A stretch of 14,610 bases of DNA from Asterionellopsis glacialis (GCA_014885115.2 WKLE02000685.1:1-14610), one strand, 5' to 3'; shown: positions 1 to 8,787, counted from the first letter of the stretch. Made by a program: numbers and translations. The notes: generated by a model from the sequence alone, not told the origin.

Positions 1-2015
1 GGTAAATAAAACTGTCTGTCCTCAGGCATCGATCCCCTCGCCCCATTAACCATCCACCAGGTATGGAAAGTATGTACAGTACAAGTGTATGTTAAAATAT
101 ACTTTGGACCTGGTATGCAAGACTTCGTGACTCAATTTCTTGGTATTGCAAAACAGAACTTTTATATTACATAATATTGAGTACATTAAATCTATACTCT
201 GGGGACCAAAGGGAATAATAGATAACAAGCTCAATTTCCTACCAAGCCGGACAGGCCATAAGGAGTTGAAGTATGCGAGAATGACGTGGTGCAGAACTTC
301 AATGACCCCGTCGAACAAAACGAAATTTATTTAGGATCATGTCTTTAGCAAGAGGACATTTTTTGCTATCATATCCGTCGAATATCGAAGAACCTTGCTT
401 ACGAAGGACAACAAACTGAAAAATTCATACCAGTACTCTATTACCTAGAGTACCTGGTACCGTTGATATTGGATTTTTGCAATAAAAGTACGGTACAGGT
501 AAACCGACATAACATTAAACAGTAGTCAACTTATTGATATGAAAGAACATGAAGATTTACAAAACAGCTTTGCTTTGTATAGTATCTGATATTTTTTTTG
601 TTAAATAACGTTCTTCAGTTATTGTATCTTGAATGACCTATACCAATTCATACTACACTTCTTACTAACGTACTATAGAACAGATACAGTGGAATGAATT
701 CATATTACCCCATGTAATTCTTCAGTTACTTTAAGATTACTAATATCAACGGACAAAAACCTCAATCTACTCATTTCCCTATGACAGGTTACAAAATTGA
801 CTATCACATCAGAGTAAATTACAATTCAGTTCAACAATCTTTCTGATTATATAGTGTTTTTTTCCGGCAGAGTATGGGTTTCAATGTACTATATTCTCCG
901 AAAAAGGATTGAAAAGACAGAAAAGTTTGACAACTCTCTTTGGTACCAGAGGTAATACGTACCTGTTGCATGACTAATGAGTTGGAAAATATCGAATGTC
1001 TGCGAAGATACGAAAAGGCACAATAACTTTCTCTATCATTGAACTGTTATATCCAATAAGAATAGAATACGAATATAGCCCTACTTCCTGTATGGCACTA
1101 CCAGTGAAAGTTAATTATTCTTCGACAAAGATTGTCAAGATTAAAAAAAAGATGAATTGGATGCTGGAGTGTCTAATTCTTTTCTTACGATATTGTGCAG
1201 CTCAGAAAACTTATTATTTCGGATACGAGTATTATTTTTTGTGTAGTGCCGAAGAATTCGATGACGCTCCAGACCGAAGAGTCCTACCTGGTAGGAACTC
1301 CTTCGAGTACCATGCACTACGGTGTTTTATCTAAATATACGATACAGTACCGATCATTCGAGCAGATTGTTCTCTTTCTCCCATCAAACTTTGAATTGCC
1401 TCGGATAAATGGATTTCATAACCTTGTATGTCAAATAGAGTTGAATAAGAGGTTGAAGCAACACATAGATTTCTTTGGTCATAATATTAATTTCATATGA
1501 CTTATATTGTACTTTAGGATTGAGAAATACGTGGAAAATGACTTTCAGAGGCGTTTAAAATAAAACGTACAGGTACCTGGTACAAGGTGCATGTACAAGG
1601 TACGACTTTACCTGGTATGATAATACTTACCAACTACCGGTACCAGGTACTGATAACTTGTCAGATGCCAGGTACCTGGCAACCCCCTTTTATGTACCTC
1701 AGATTACCGTACCTCTAGTACCAGGAACGTACCTTTTTTTAGTTCGTGGTAAACAATGGTGTCAGCTAATCTATCTCGTTTAGCATTTTACCCAGATACC
1801 GTAAAGATAGGTGCTACCGGTACTGTCTGTAGTACTAACATTCTCTGCAGGAAGAATGTGCAGTTCCTTGTCATGCAAAAAAAAAAGTAAAAAAATCCAA
1901 AATCAGCTCTTGCATTAATTTTTCGCCTCAAAATTCCTCATTATTAGCAGGTGCTTGTATCACTCAAGTCACTTTCACATTCTTTCGCAAAAGGACACCA
2001 ACTGATCATTGAATA
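1..2015. other. Gene-poor flank with GGTACC-type repeats
   Basis: I see no convincing gene here. The open frames are short (up to about 112 codons), have AT-rich composition, show no recognisable domain and lie on both strands, as expected by chance. The stretch holds scattered copies of a GGTACC/ACCAGGT-type palindromic motif (around 443-462, 941-965, 1286-1300 and 1811-1824) and one dense cluster, annotated separately. The last 150 bases, with A-rich runs around 1876-1900, are presumably the promoter and 5' leader of the HSF gene starting at 2016, but no TATA box or initiator can be assigned with confidence. Confidence 0.6.
1566..1733. repeat. Palindromic GGTACC-core repeat cluster A
   Basis: A stretch of about 168 bases is built of degenerate, interleaved copies of GGTACC, CCAGGTACC and GTACCTGG in both orientations. 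It includes a perfect 16-base palindrome at 1666-1681 (TGCCAGGTACCTGGCA) and a 10-base palindrome CAGGTACCTG near 1571. Units are neither evenly spaced nor identical, so this is not a simple tandem satellite or a CRISPR array. Similar clusters occur in two other gene-free gaps of the window. Function is unknown. Possibilities are remnants of a small foldback element, replication-slippage expansion of a self-complementary motif, or protein binding sites. Confidence 0.8.
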
Positions 2016-3344
2016 ATGGAAGGCAACATGAAACGGGCGATCCACGAAGCTTCCAATCAAGTTCCTTCCGTTGGAGCTGTGAAGCGCAGTCTTGAGGAAA
2101 CAAATGGTGTTTCCTTGACCAAGTGCTCTTCATACAGCTCTGCCGTTGTATCCTCAAGTGAACATTCAAGGTCATCCTATTGTGACTCAAGTGATGACGA
2201 CCTTCGCCCCCCAGTCTTTAAGAAATCCAGGCAGTTGAAGACATTACCATTGAAGAAGCAGAGAGCCAGGGAGCTGCATGTTTCCAGTGACTCTGATAGT
2301 AACTCACAGGCATCCGGAGAGTCCAAAGGACTTGAAATTCTTGTTCAAGCCGCTAATGAAAGAAAGCAAGGTGGGGCAGTCAAGAAAATGAGAAGATTTC
2401 AGGAGAATGCCAAGAACCAGAAGGACATCCAGAAAAGCAACAAGAAGAAAGAGGACAACCCCAAGTCTATGAAGCAAGTTAGAGACCGTCATATCCCTCG
2501 TGGACCAGTTCGCCGAGCAACATTTCCTGAAAAACTCATGGAAGTTCTCAACAGTAGCGAGGCCAAAAATGCTATTTCTTGGCTTCCTAACGGAAATTCT
2601 TTTGTAATTCTTTCTCCCAACCTTCTGACCAACAATATTCTCCCCAAACACTTCAAGGAAGCAAAATTCGAGAGCTTCACTCGCAAACTTAATCGCTGGG
2701 GCTTCAAGAGGATCTCTGCAGATAATTTTCCTAACGATTTGGCTTACTTTCATCATCTCTTTCAGAGAGACTTTCCTCAACTTTGCCATGGAATGAGTGG
2801 AGGAAAGAAGCCTGAAGAAAGCTTTTCGCATTTGCGTAACCCAAACTTTATCCACAGTCTTCATGTTGGGGCCCCTTCTTACGGTACAGAGCATAGGTAT
2901 AATCCGCAAAGCCTGATGGCGAATAGTGGTGTGTTTTCAACGAACTCCGCACCAGCACTTCGTAGCTCTTCCAACGCTTATCATACAGTTTCAATGCAAA
3001 TGGCCCGACCCCCGCAAGAGAATTTCCAAGAAATCATGGAAAAGATAGTTCTCAAGCAACGACTGGGCCTTGCGACAAAAGCCCTTGCCGAACGTGAGCA
3101 TCAGCTTGAAGCTTTGATGCGCGAAAGTGAAGAAGTTCGTGCTATTAAGGCTGAATTGGCTCTTGAAGAGACGTTCATGCGGCAGCAGTCTGCAGTAGAG
3201 GCCTACAAGAAGTCGCTCATCACTAGTGATCCAGCAGTTGAATTGTTGAGACGTCATGGAGAGCGCCACAACAAATTCCGCAGATTGTCCGAGATGACTT
3301 TATCCTCCAGCACAACAGGGGGGGTGTTCTATGGCGGCATGTAA
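2016..3344 (+). CDS. Heat-shock-factor-type transcription factor
   Basis: Nuclear DNA-binding regulator with one HSF-type winged-helix domain at about residues 168-258. It begins RRATFPEKLMEVL, contains the WLPNGNSF strand and turn, and has the recognition-helix block FESFTRKLNRWGFKRI, followed by the wing region ending AYFHHLFQRDFPQL. All are hallmark positions of the family. The first 165 residues are Ser- and Lys-rich and look disordered, with basic clusters (around 122-156) that could serve as a nuclear signal. A charged helical segment at about 336-400, with Glu/Arg-rich heptad-like spacing, could be an oligomerisation coiled coil. The ATG at 2016 gives an uninterrupted 442-residue frame. 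HSF genes are strongly expanded in diatoms, so the domain does not by itself prove a heat-shock role; target genes cannot be inferred. It is convergent with the transferase gene across 148 bases. Confidence 0.92.
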   Translation: MEGNMKRAIHEASNQVPSVGAVKRSLEETNGVSLTKCSSYSSAVVSSSEHSRSSYCDSSDDDLRPPVFKKSRQLKTLPLKKQRARELHVSSDSDSNSQASGESKGLEILVQAANERKQGGAVKKMRRFQENAKNQKDIQKSNKKKEDNPKSMKQVRDRHIPRGPVRRATFPEKLMEVLNSSEAKNAISWLPNGNSFVILSPNLLTNNILPKHFKEAKFESFTRKLNRWGFKRISADNFPNDLAYFHHLFQRDFPQLCHGMSGGKKPEESFSHLRNPNFIHSLHVGAPSYGTEHRYNPQSLMANSGVFSTNSAPALRSSSNAYHTVSMQMARPPQENFQEIMEKIVLKQRLGLATKALAEREHQLEALMRESEEVRAIKAELALEETFMRQQSAVEAYKKSLITSDPAVELLRRHGERHNKFRRLSEMTLSSSTTGGVFYGGM

Positions 3345-3492
3345 AGCAATTGATTGCTTGGCCCATAAGTTGTTGTAGGGGGTGACGGGGTTCATATTCA
3401 ATTGTCTAATGTAATAGCTATGAAATATTAAATCTTTACGTAATCTTACATAATCATCATCTTTATCAAAAAAAATCTGTATCCAAAAACGA
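3345..3492. other. Convergent 3' intergenic gap
   Basis: This is a 148-base AT-rich gap between the stop codons of the HSF gene (+) and the octanoyltransferase gene (-). It must hold both 3' untranslated ends and polyadenylation signals. A run of seven A at about 3469-3475 (T on the minus strand) is visible, but no single poly(A) signal stands out. Confidence 0.5.
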
Positions 3493-4633
3493 TCAAATGT
3501 CTCTGTCATGACTCAGTGAAACCTGTTCTGTTATCGTTTGAAAGTATGCCTCTCTACCAGTATCACTATGCGCTTTCATATAAATACGAAAAACTTTCTC
3601 TAGAGCACTCCTCATATGGTTGGAGAACTCTTGAACAGTTATTGGTGACTCAAGGTGATCATTCACACAGGTTACACTACGACCTTCAAGTCCGCAAGGA
3701 ACGATTCCTTCAAAATTGGCAAGAGAAGATGTCTCGACATTTACTGCAAGACCATGCATAGTTATCCATCGCCGAGCCTTGATACCAATAGCAGCAATTT
3801 TATTTTTCTTAACCCAAACCCCCGTTACATCATCTTCGCGCGTTGCCTGGGGAGAAGGGCAGGTTACAATAATTATCGCAATAATAGTGTAAGTTGCATC
3901 ACATCGTACTTTTAAACCATTATGAGATGTCACCACGGTATGTTATGTTGCACATAGAACTTACTCCTTTTACACCTGCACTTTGTAATGCCAAAAGTAT
4001 GGCTTCCTCCAATGCTCTCATGTACCAATGAATATCTTGCTTATATCTTCGTAAATCAAGAATTGGATATACAACTAATTGACCAGGTCCATGATATGTG
4101 ACCTCTCCACCTCGATCCATACGCACAATATCTACTCTATCTTTATCTTGAATGAAATCTGGATCAGATGCTGTCCCTAATGTATACACAGGTGTATGCT
4201 GTAACAAAATGACGGAATCGAGACCAGATGATGATGATAATGATGACGTAGATACCGATGTTTCACTACTAGTACTGCTCGAAGAAGGTAATGATAGATA
4301 ATCTAAATGTCGTTGTACTAGCTCTTTTTGGAAATCCCACATATCATTAAATGGAATTGCATCATCCGACCAATCATATGTTGTAACTATCCGTTCTTCT
4401 TCTGGTTCATCTAATTCTTCAAATGATCCCAATTGTTGTGGTGCTAAAAAAAGAACAATTTTTTTCTTATAAGAATTTTGTAGCATTGATCTTGATGATT
4501 TTAAATTATCAGGACTTATCATAAAGGCTTCAGTGAATGTCATGAAACTTGGTATTATTGATTCTACAATTAGCAACACAACAAGGCGGATTCTTAGTTT
4601 TCTCATGACGACGGCAACTACAACAGATGTCAT
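3493..4633 (-). CDS. lipB: Lipoyl(octanoyl) transferase, probably plastid-targeted
   Basis: Moves octanoate from octanoyl-ACP to the target lysine of lipoyl domains, the first step of de novo protein lipoylation. Two exons (4633-3965 and 3846-3493) join in phase 0 to give about 340 residues. Exon 1 has HTPVYTLG, then RGGEVTYHGPGQLVVYPILDL, the LipB signature. Exon 2 has TGVWV, then IAAIGIKARRWITMHGLAVNV with the expected catalytic Lys (about 246), and IVPCG with the catalytic Cys (about 274). Residues 10-36 form a basic-hydrophobic signal-like segment ending TEA, followed by Phe37, resembling the Ala-Phe cleavage motif of diatom plastid preproteins, so a plastid location is inferred. A Ser/Thr-rich insert (about 114-140) is not part of the core fold. 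The open frame continues upstream to 4756 without another ATG. ATG 4633 was chosen as first ATG; ATG 4606 is an alternative. Confidence 0.92.
3847..3964 (-). other. Spliceosomal intron in the lipB gene
   Basis: On the minus strand the donor reads GTAAGT directly after codons for VKG, and the acceptor is a C/T-rich CTTCTCCCCAG just before codons for ATRED. Removing the 118 bases (phase 0) joins the RGGEVTYHGPGQ half of LipB to the TGVWV...GIK...PCG half in one frame. Without removal the frame reaches a stop codon a few codons into the intron. Confidence 0.9.
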
Positions 4634-4869
4634 GATTGAAAAAAGTTGTTTCGAGGTTTGATTTTTAAAAAGCTCTCTGTCATTAAAGAGTGTCCCTTTG
4701 TTCTTTCTTTCTGGTAGTGCTTGATGGATGGTCAAATCACTTCGACAAGAGTGCAACTACCATTGGTTATCGTCAACAACAGTCAACTTTACTAGTCCTA
4801 CAGGTACTCGACTTCTTGTCGAATAGTTGTCAGTGAACGACACATCATTCCGATAACGTATAACAGCTG

Positions 4870-4915
4870 TACCTGGTACCCAGGTACATGGGGTACCAGT
4901 ACCAGTTACCGGTAT
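4870..4915. repeat. Palindromic GGTACC-core repeat cluster B
   Basis: A dense group of GGTACC, CCAGGTAC and ACCAGTACC motifs. The first 17 bases (4870-4886) form a hairpin-capable unit with 7-base arms TACCTGG and CCAGGTA around a 3-base loop. It is of the same kind as the clusters at 1566-1733 and 10411-10569. Confidence 0.75.
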
Positions 4916-5076
4916 TGTCTTTTCTTGATTTTCCACCGTCAACGTAGGGTCCTACGGTAACGGTAAGTACTACGGCAGTCTCTAGTAGAGTCGTCATAAA
5001 CGGGCAGCCGATGATGCGTTCAAGGTCTGGCCATCTGCTCTATCTATGATTTTCTTGGAGCACGAACATGTCTAAT

Positions 5077-5150
5077 AGGTACCCAGGTACGGTTATCGGG
5101 TACGTGACTATCCATACAGTTACTTGTATTAATAATAGTACCTGGTATAT
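5077..5150. repeat. Satellite copies of the GGTACC-core repeat
   Basis: Two short copies are visible: TAGGTACCCAGGTACGG at about 5077-5093 and AGTACCTGGTATA at about 5138-5150. A partial GGGTACG lies between them. They are outliers of cluster B in the same divergent gap. Confidence 0.6.
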
Positions 5151-5524
5151 ATTAGACAACTATGGTTCTTTGGAGCCGAAATGAATGGTATCTTGTTTTT
5201 CACGCAAGAAAAAGATTTCTCAGTGTTCGAGTATTCGACAGTTTGACAGGGGAGTGCGACAGCATGCAAGATAGAACTGATAGTGAATGCGCCACAACAA
5301 AGCAAGATCGATTCTTGTATTCATCTCGACTAAAGCTCTTTGTGACACCAAAACTAACTGTCTACTATATCGTACCTTACAATCCAAGAACAGTGAAAAT
5401 ATTACCCTTGTACTCTAGAAGAAGGAAGCCGACAATTGCAAGCTACAGCCACGATACACTACAAGTTTCATTCTTTTTTTTTACATAGACATTAGAAAGA
5501 ACAATCATCTCGACATCATCCATC

Positions 5525-5671
5525 ATGGTTTCCCTTAATTTAGAAGAAATTTCATTTTCAGTGAAATTACTAATTTTGGGAGTATTTACCCTACAGGGTG
5601 CTGCCCTATTGTGTTGGTTTCGATTACTTCGTAAAGAAGAAGCCGCCAATCGAAAAGCCAAGCTTGATTGA
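5525..5671 (+). CDS. Candidate 48-residue single-pass membrane microprotein
   Basis: An ATG in a good context (CCATCATGG) opens a 48-codon frame ending in TGA at 5669-5671. The product starts MVSLNLEEISFS, has one hydrophobic stretch at about residues 13-32 (VKLLILGVFTLQGAALLCWF), then a strongly charged tail RLLRKEEAANRKAKLD. That acidic N-end, single helix and basic C-tail layout is typical of small tail-anchored or organelle-complex subunits and less likely by chance than a random frame of this size. I do not recognise the family. A T-rich tract ending in TAG at 5487, 38 bases upstream of the ATG, could be a 3' splice site of a leader intron. It is convergent with the SWI/SNF-like gene across 281 AT-rich bases, which include an ATTAAATAAAAAATATAAT stretch near 5843 that could serve polyadenylation. 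No expression evidence is available. Confidence 0.5.
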   Translation: MVSLNLEEISFSVKLLILGVFTLQGAALLCWFRLLRKEEAANRKAKLD

Positions 5672-5952
5672 TTTCAACTTCTATGTATATGGAGGGACTA
5701 CTTTCAAGAATTGTACACGAATACGAGCACAATGTACTGCATACACTATTATGCTGTTAATTCCTAGAAAAGAACGATACCTACATCGACTGACCATGTA
5801 CCAAAAGTTATTGTATCATTTCTCAATATACTGTTATTTTATATTAAATAAAAAATATAATACCCATTACTATTTTTCAAACAGTAAAGGGGGCGCTTTC
5901 TCCTCCTATTCCTTTATTCAGCAATTCTTTCTTTTTTTTTACGAAAACAAAA

Positions 5953-8067
5953 TCAGTCAGTCGCAAGCCCTACCAGTCCTCCTCCTCCTCCCTCAACATA
6001 ATTATTGTCACTTTTCTTGGTTTGGAGACTGGCCACATCATGGTCAACATATAATTGATTACATGCTAATTGTGCAGCTCTTGGATCTCGACTTGCCAAC
6101 TTTAAAAGTCGACTTTGGACGTAAAGTAATCCAATACGATTTTCTTTGGCCTTGCCCAATTGTCCAAATAATACACTTGCCAAATTTGGTGCATCATTCC
6201 GTCCCACGGTCGTTGTCAAGGCAGGTACAAGTGCATCATACAATCGTGTTCGTGTAGTCATTCGTGGTGGCGCTATTGTTGTAGGTTTGTCATCATCATC
6301 ATTGCTGCTGCTGGTGGTTTTGTTGGTAATCTTATTCGTTCGATCTACTAATCCTAATCGTCTTGCCAATTTAGATGATAAATCCAACAAGGGGACTAAT
6401 ACATCCAATGATCGATCACGTAAATCCGTATCCACCGTGGCATCATATCCCATGAGTAACTTTAGTGTAGATACACGTGATACAATATTATTAATGGGAT
6501 TCAAATATTCCAAACTATCTGGACCTAATCGTGGTACCCATAATAAATCCACTAATCGATCTAAAATTACATCAGGTACATGAATCAGAACCTTACGTGG
6601 ATTGGGTAAACTCACTTTTCGTTTTGTGGTGGCGGACTTGCCCTTTTTGTTTTTTTGTTGTTTTTTCGGGTTGGGTTTTTTATATTGATCTTCACCAATC
6701 CCCATCATTTCTTGTTGCTCCACAATAGGAACATCCTTATCGTTGCTGTCGTTGTTATCTTTGCCTTCATTGTTTTCATTTGTAGCACCATCATTACTAT
6801 TATCATCTTCTTCTTCCTCCTCATCATCGCTATCATTATCACCGTCTTGAACACTTGAATGATGATCTAATAATTCCTTGATAAAGTCCATGGCTGTCAT
6901 GATGACAGTACGGGGTGATGTAGTTGTTTTCATGACATGTGTCAAGGCTGGAAACAAAGACCATACACTGCATAAATACGGTTCGGTGTGTTCCAAGATG
7001 AGTTCAGGTGATGTATCCAACACGACATCCTCCTTGACATCTAATCGTTTGGCAAGCCACATACCACCCCACCCCAAATTTTGACGTGCTTGTCCATACA
7101 TGCTGCACGTTGAATTCGAATGGGGTAATAATCCTTCCGCATCTAACTTGTCCGGTATTAAAAACATCCGATCGGCATACATTTTTTGTCCCGTCAAATC
7201 CAAATAGGGTGCCAAATGGACAAAGGTTTGTAAGGAATGCAAGGCCAAACTGGAACTATTCGATGTCGCCGTACTGGAAGACGATGACGAGGACACAGTT
7301 TCCAATGCCGAATCCCCAATCGACGAAATTAAATGAGTCGTATTTCCACAATCATACAAGAATCCAATCAAAATTTGAAGGACCTTTGGGTTGTACGCCA
7401 ATAATCGTAAATTCGCCGCGACGTAACTTAAATTCCGTAAAATGACAGATATTGAATCTAACAACTGAGACCGTTCTTGCGATGCCAAATCTGTCTGTCC
7501 ACGTAGTTTATGATATTCATAGATACAATGATCCGCCCATAGTTGAGCATCTGGATGGGGTGGACTCATCCATGCTGTCGATGCCACAAACGTGCCCTTT
7601 GTAAGTGTTGAAGCATTGCTGGTATCATTAGCATTGTTGCTGCTGTTATCTGCCGACAAAGCTTCTTTTGGTTTCCAATTTAAACATTGGTAGACAATGT
7701 GGACTAACGCATCTAAAATATCATCCCCATGGATCCCCAATGCATAATTCACATCATGACTACAGGAAACTTTCATGAGTTTATTTAAAGCTTCATTCCG
7801 TATCGTGGCATTTGTACTTTGTAATTGTTCAATCAATGTCAAACTGTCTGGCATGTCGTTTAGTAGTTTATGCTGTTTTTTACTACTCGATGGTCCTGGT
7901 GACAGCGATCGTGGACGTTTCCGTGTACTTCGTGATGTTGTGGAAGTTGTAGCTGCGGCTGCTCCTTCACCTCCTTCTATTGTCACTCCCAAGGTAGGTG
8001 CCAATATAGGATCCGAAGCAGGATCTATAAGAGACGTTGCCCATTCCGGTGGTGGTGGACCGCCCAT
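5953..8067 (-). CDS. BAF250/ARID1-like SWI/SNF subunit (armadillo type)
   Basis: A single 704-codon frame from ATG 8067 (context AAGATGG). Residues 202-238 (LLDSISVILRNLSYVAANL, then a run ending QILIGFLY) match the ILRNLSF(V) block of the BAF250/ARID1 C-terminal armadillo-like region, and 275-300 (LQTFVHLAPYLDLTG) fits its following helical repeat. This part of ARID1 proteins scaffolds SWI/SNF nucleosome remodellers in the nucleus. No ARID DNA-binding domain is visible, as in plant LFR-type relatives. Residues 44-67 (STRKRPRS, SSSKKQHK) look like a nuclear signal. An acidic tract (about 409-448) followed by a Lys-rich tract (about 462-485) splits the protein and is probably disordered. The C-terminal part (490-680) looks helical, including LLKLASRDPRAAQLAC. 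Family assignment comes from motif memory, so it is likely rather than certain. It shares a divergent promoter region with the methyltransferase gene. Confidence 0.72.
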   Translation of the reverse strand: MGGPPPPEWATSLIDPASDPILAPTLGVTIEGGEGAAAATTSTTSRSTRKRPRSLSPGPSSSKKQHKLLNDMPDSLTLIEQLQSTNATIRNEALNKLMKVSCSHDVNYALGIHGDDILDALVHIVYQCLNWKPKEALSADNSSNNANDTSNASTLTKGTFVASTAWMSPPHPDAQLWADHCIYEYHKLRGQTDLASQERSQLLDSISVILRNLSYVAANLRLLAYNPKVLQILIGFLYDCGNTTHLISSIGDSALETVSSSSSSSTATSNSSSLALHSLQTFVHLAPYLDLTGQKMYADRMFLIPDKLDAEGLLPHSNSTCSMYGQARQNLGWGGMWLAKRLDVKEDVVLDTSPELILEHTEPYLCSVWSLFPALTHVMKTTTSPRTVIMTAMDFIKELLDHHSSVQDGDNDSDDEEEEEDDNSNDGATNENNEGKDNNDSNDKDVPIVEQQEMMGIGEDQYKKPNPKKQQKNKKGKSATTKRKVSLPNPRKVLIHVPDVILDRLVDLLWVPRLGPDSLEYLNPINNIVSRVSTLKLLMGYDATVDTDLRDRSLDVLVPLLDLSSKLARRLGLVDRTNKITNKTTSSSNDDDDKPTTIAPPRMTTRTRLYDALVPALTTTVGRNDAPNLASVLFGQLGKAKENRIGLLYVQSRLLKLASRDPRAAQLACNQLYVDHDVASLQTKKSDNNYVEGGGGGLVGLATD

Positions 8068-8787
8068 CTTGATCGTCTTTGTGTGTTGTCGTTATCGCTT
8101 ATAATCACTTGGACCTTTGTTTGCTCTGAACTCGGTCCACTGTTTCGATGCAAAGACACGTGTTGCGGCCCAAGGCAAGCCCGCCTCCACACTGTTTCCG
8201 CAATCTTTTATTAGGTATTAGCTAAACTAACTTTGATGCAGTATTTGATTTTTTTATAGAAGTATTAAATTGAAGTTACTTATTAACCACTTTGAAAATG
8301 ATACTATTCCATCAAATAATATTAGAGCTAAGCTAGTAGATCGTACCAAAGGGGAGAGGCGAGGAGGGCACACTGCCGGTGCATCCCACTGGTCTGTCCT
8401 TCCTCTCTCAGAAGAGGGAGGAACCCAAACCAGGCTCTGAGAGCTCGAAGCTAGAGCAAGCGCAAAGCGTGAATGAACATACCGTAGGTAGCGGATTTCG
8501 CACCAAGCGCACGAGTGAGAGATCGTCACGAGAGAGTATAAGTCTGGCCGTCATTCACAATAAGTATTTCAAAAGCAAACCGGCACCAAGAAAAATCTGC
8601 AAAAGAATAATCAGGATGTCAGATGGATCATGTTGTTGAAATGGTGCATGACGACATCTTGTTTGATGGTCATGTCAAATTAATAATCATTGCGATAAGA
8701 GTTTTGCACACCATCCAACTACACTACTAACTAACTATCTACTCTCTAGAGCCACAAAACATACAAGTACAGTACTATAATTTCAAA
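8068..8787. promoter_or_regulatory. Divergent promoter region, GC-richer core
   Basis: This 720-base gap separates two divergently transcribed genes and should hold both promoters. Bases 8345-8550 are clearly more GC-rich than the AT-rich surroundings and contain an 8-base inverted repeat (CTCTCAGA at 8405-8412, TCTGAGAG at 8436-8443). An 86-codon open frame here shows no domain and a composition that follows the GC-rich patch, so I did not call it. Nearer the methyltransferase start there is a CTAACTAACTATCTACTCTC stretch (about 8728-8747) and an A-rich leader before ATG 8788. No TATA box is clear. Confidence 0.5.

Larger units (their letters stand above)
4634..5524. promoter_or_regulatory. 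Divergent upstream region with GGTACC repeats
   Basis: This gap of about 890 bases lies between the start of the minus-strand octanoyltransferase and the start of the plus-strand microprotein candidate, so both promoters should lie here. It contains GGTACC-type palindromic repeats at 4870-4915 and 5077-5150. A T-rich tract ending TTTACATAG at about 5487 looks like a 3' splice acceptor and might end a 5'-leader intron of the downstream small gene. Short open frames in the gap show no domain. No TATA box or initiator could be assigned. Confidence 0.45.

Noticed and set aside
46..334. Opposed short open frames at the window start, considered as a transposase fragment
   Set aside because: No catalytic motif or terminal inverted repeat could be identified, and both strands are open over the same stretch, as expected by chance.
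996..1500. Two overlapping plus-strand open frames of 112 and 101 codons
   Set aside because: Composition is AT-driven, no motif is recognisable, they overlap in different frames, and they include a piece of the palindromic repeat family.
2304..2909. 201-codon open frame antisense to the HSF gene
   Set aside because: It mirrors the reading frame of a well-supported gene, has no domain, and its length is explained by the codon bias of the sense strand.
5162..5488. 108-codon plus-strand open frame
   Set aside because: No domain; it ends in a run of Phe from the T-rich tract that looks like a splice acceptor.
5598..6257. 219-codon plus-strand open frame
   Set aside because: Its second half is antisense to the SWI/SNF-like gene and its first half overlaps the better microprotein frame; aromatic-rich nonsense composition.
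8379..8639. 86-codon frame in the GC-rich divergent gap
   Set aside because: Composition simply follows the GC-rich patch, with no motif; it lies where promoters are needed.
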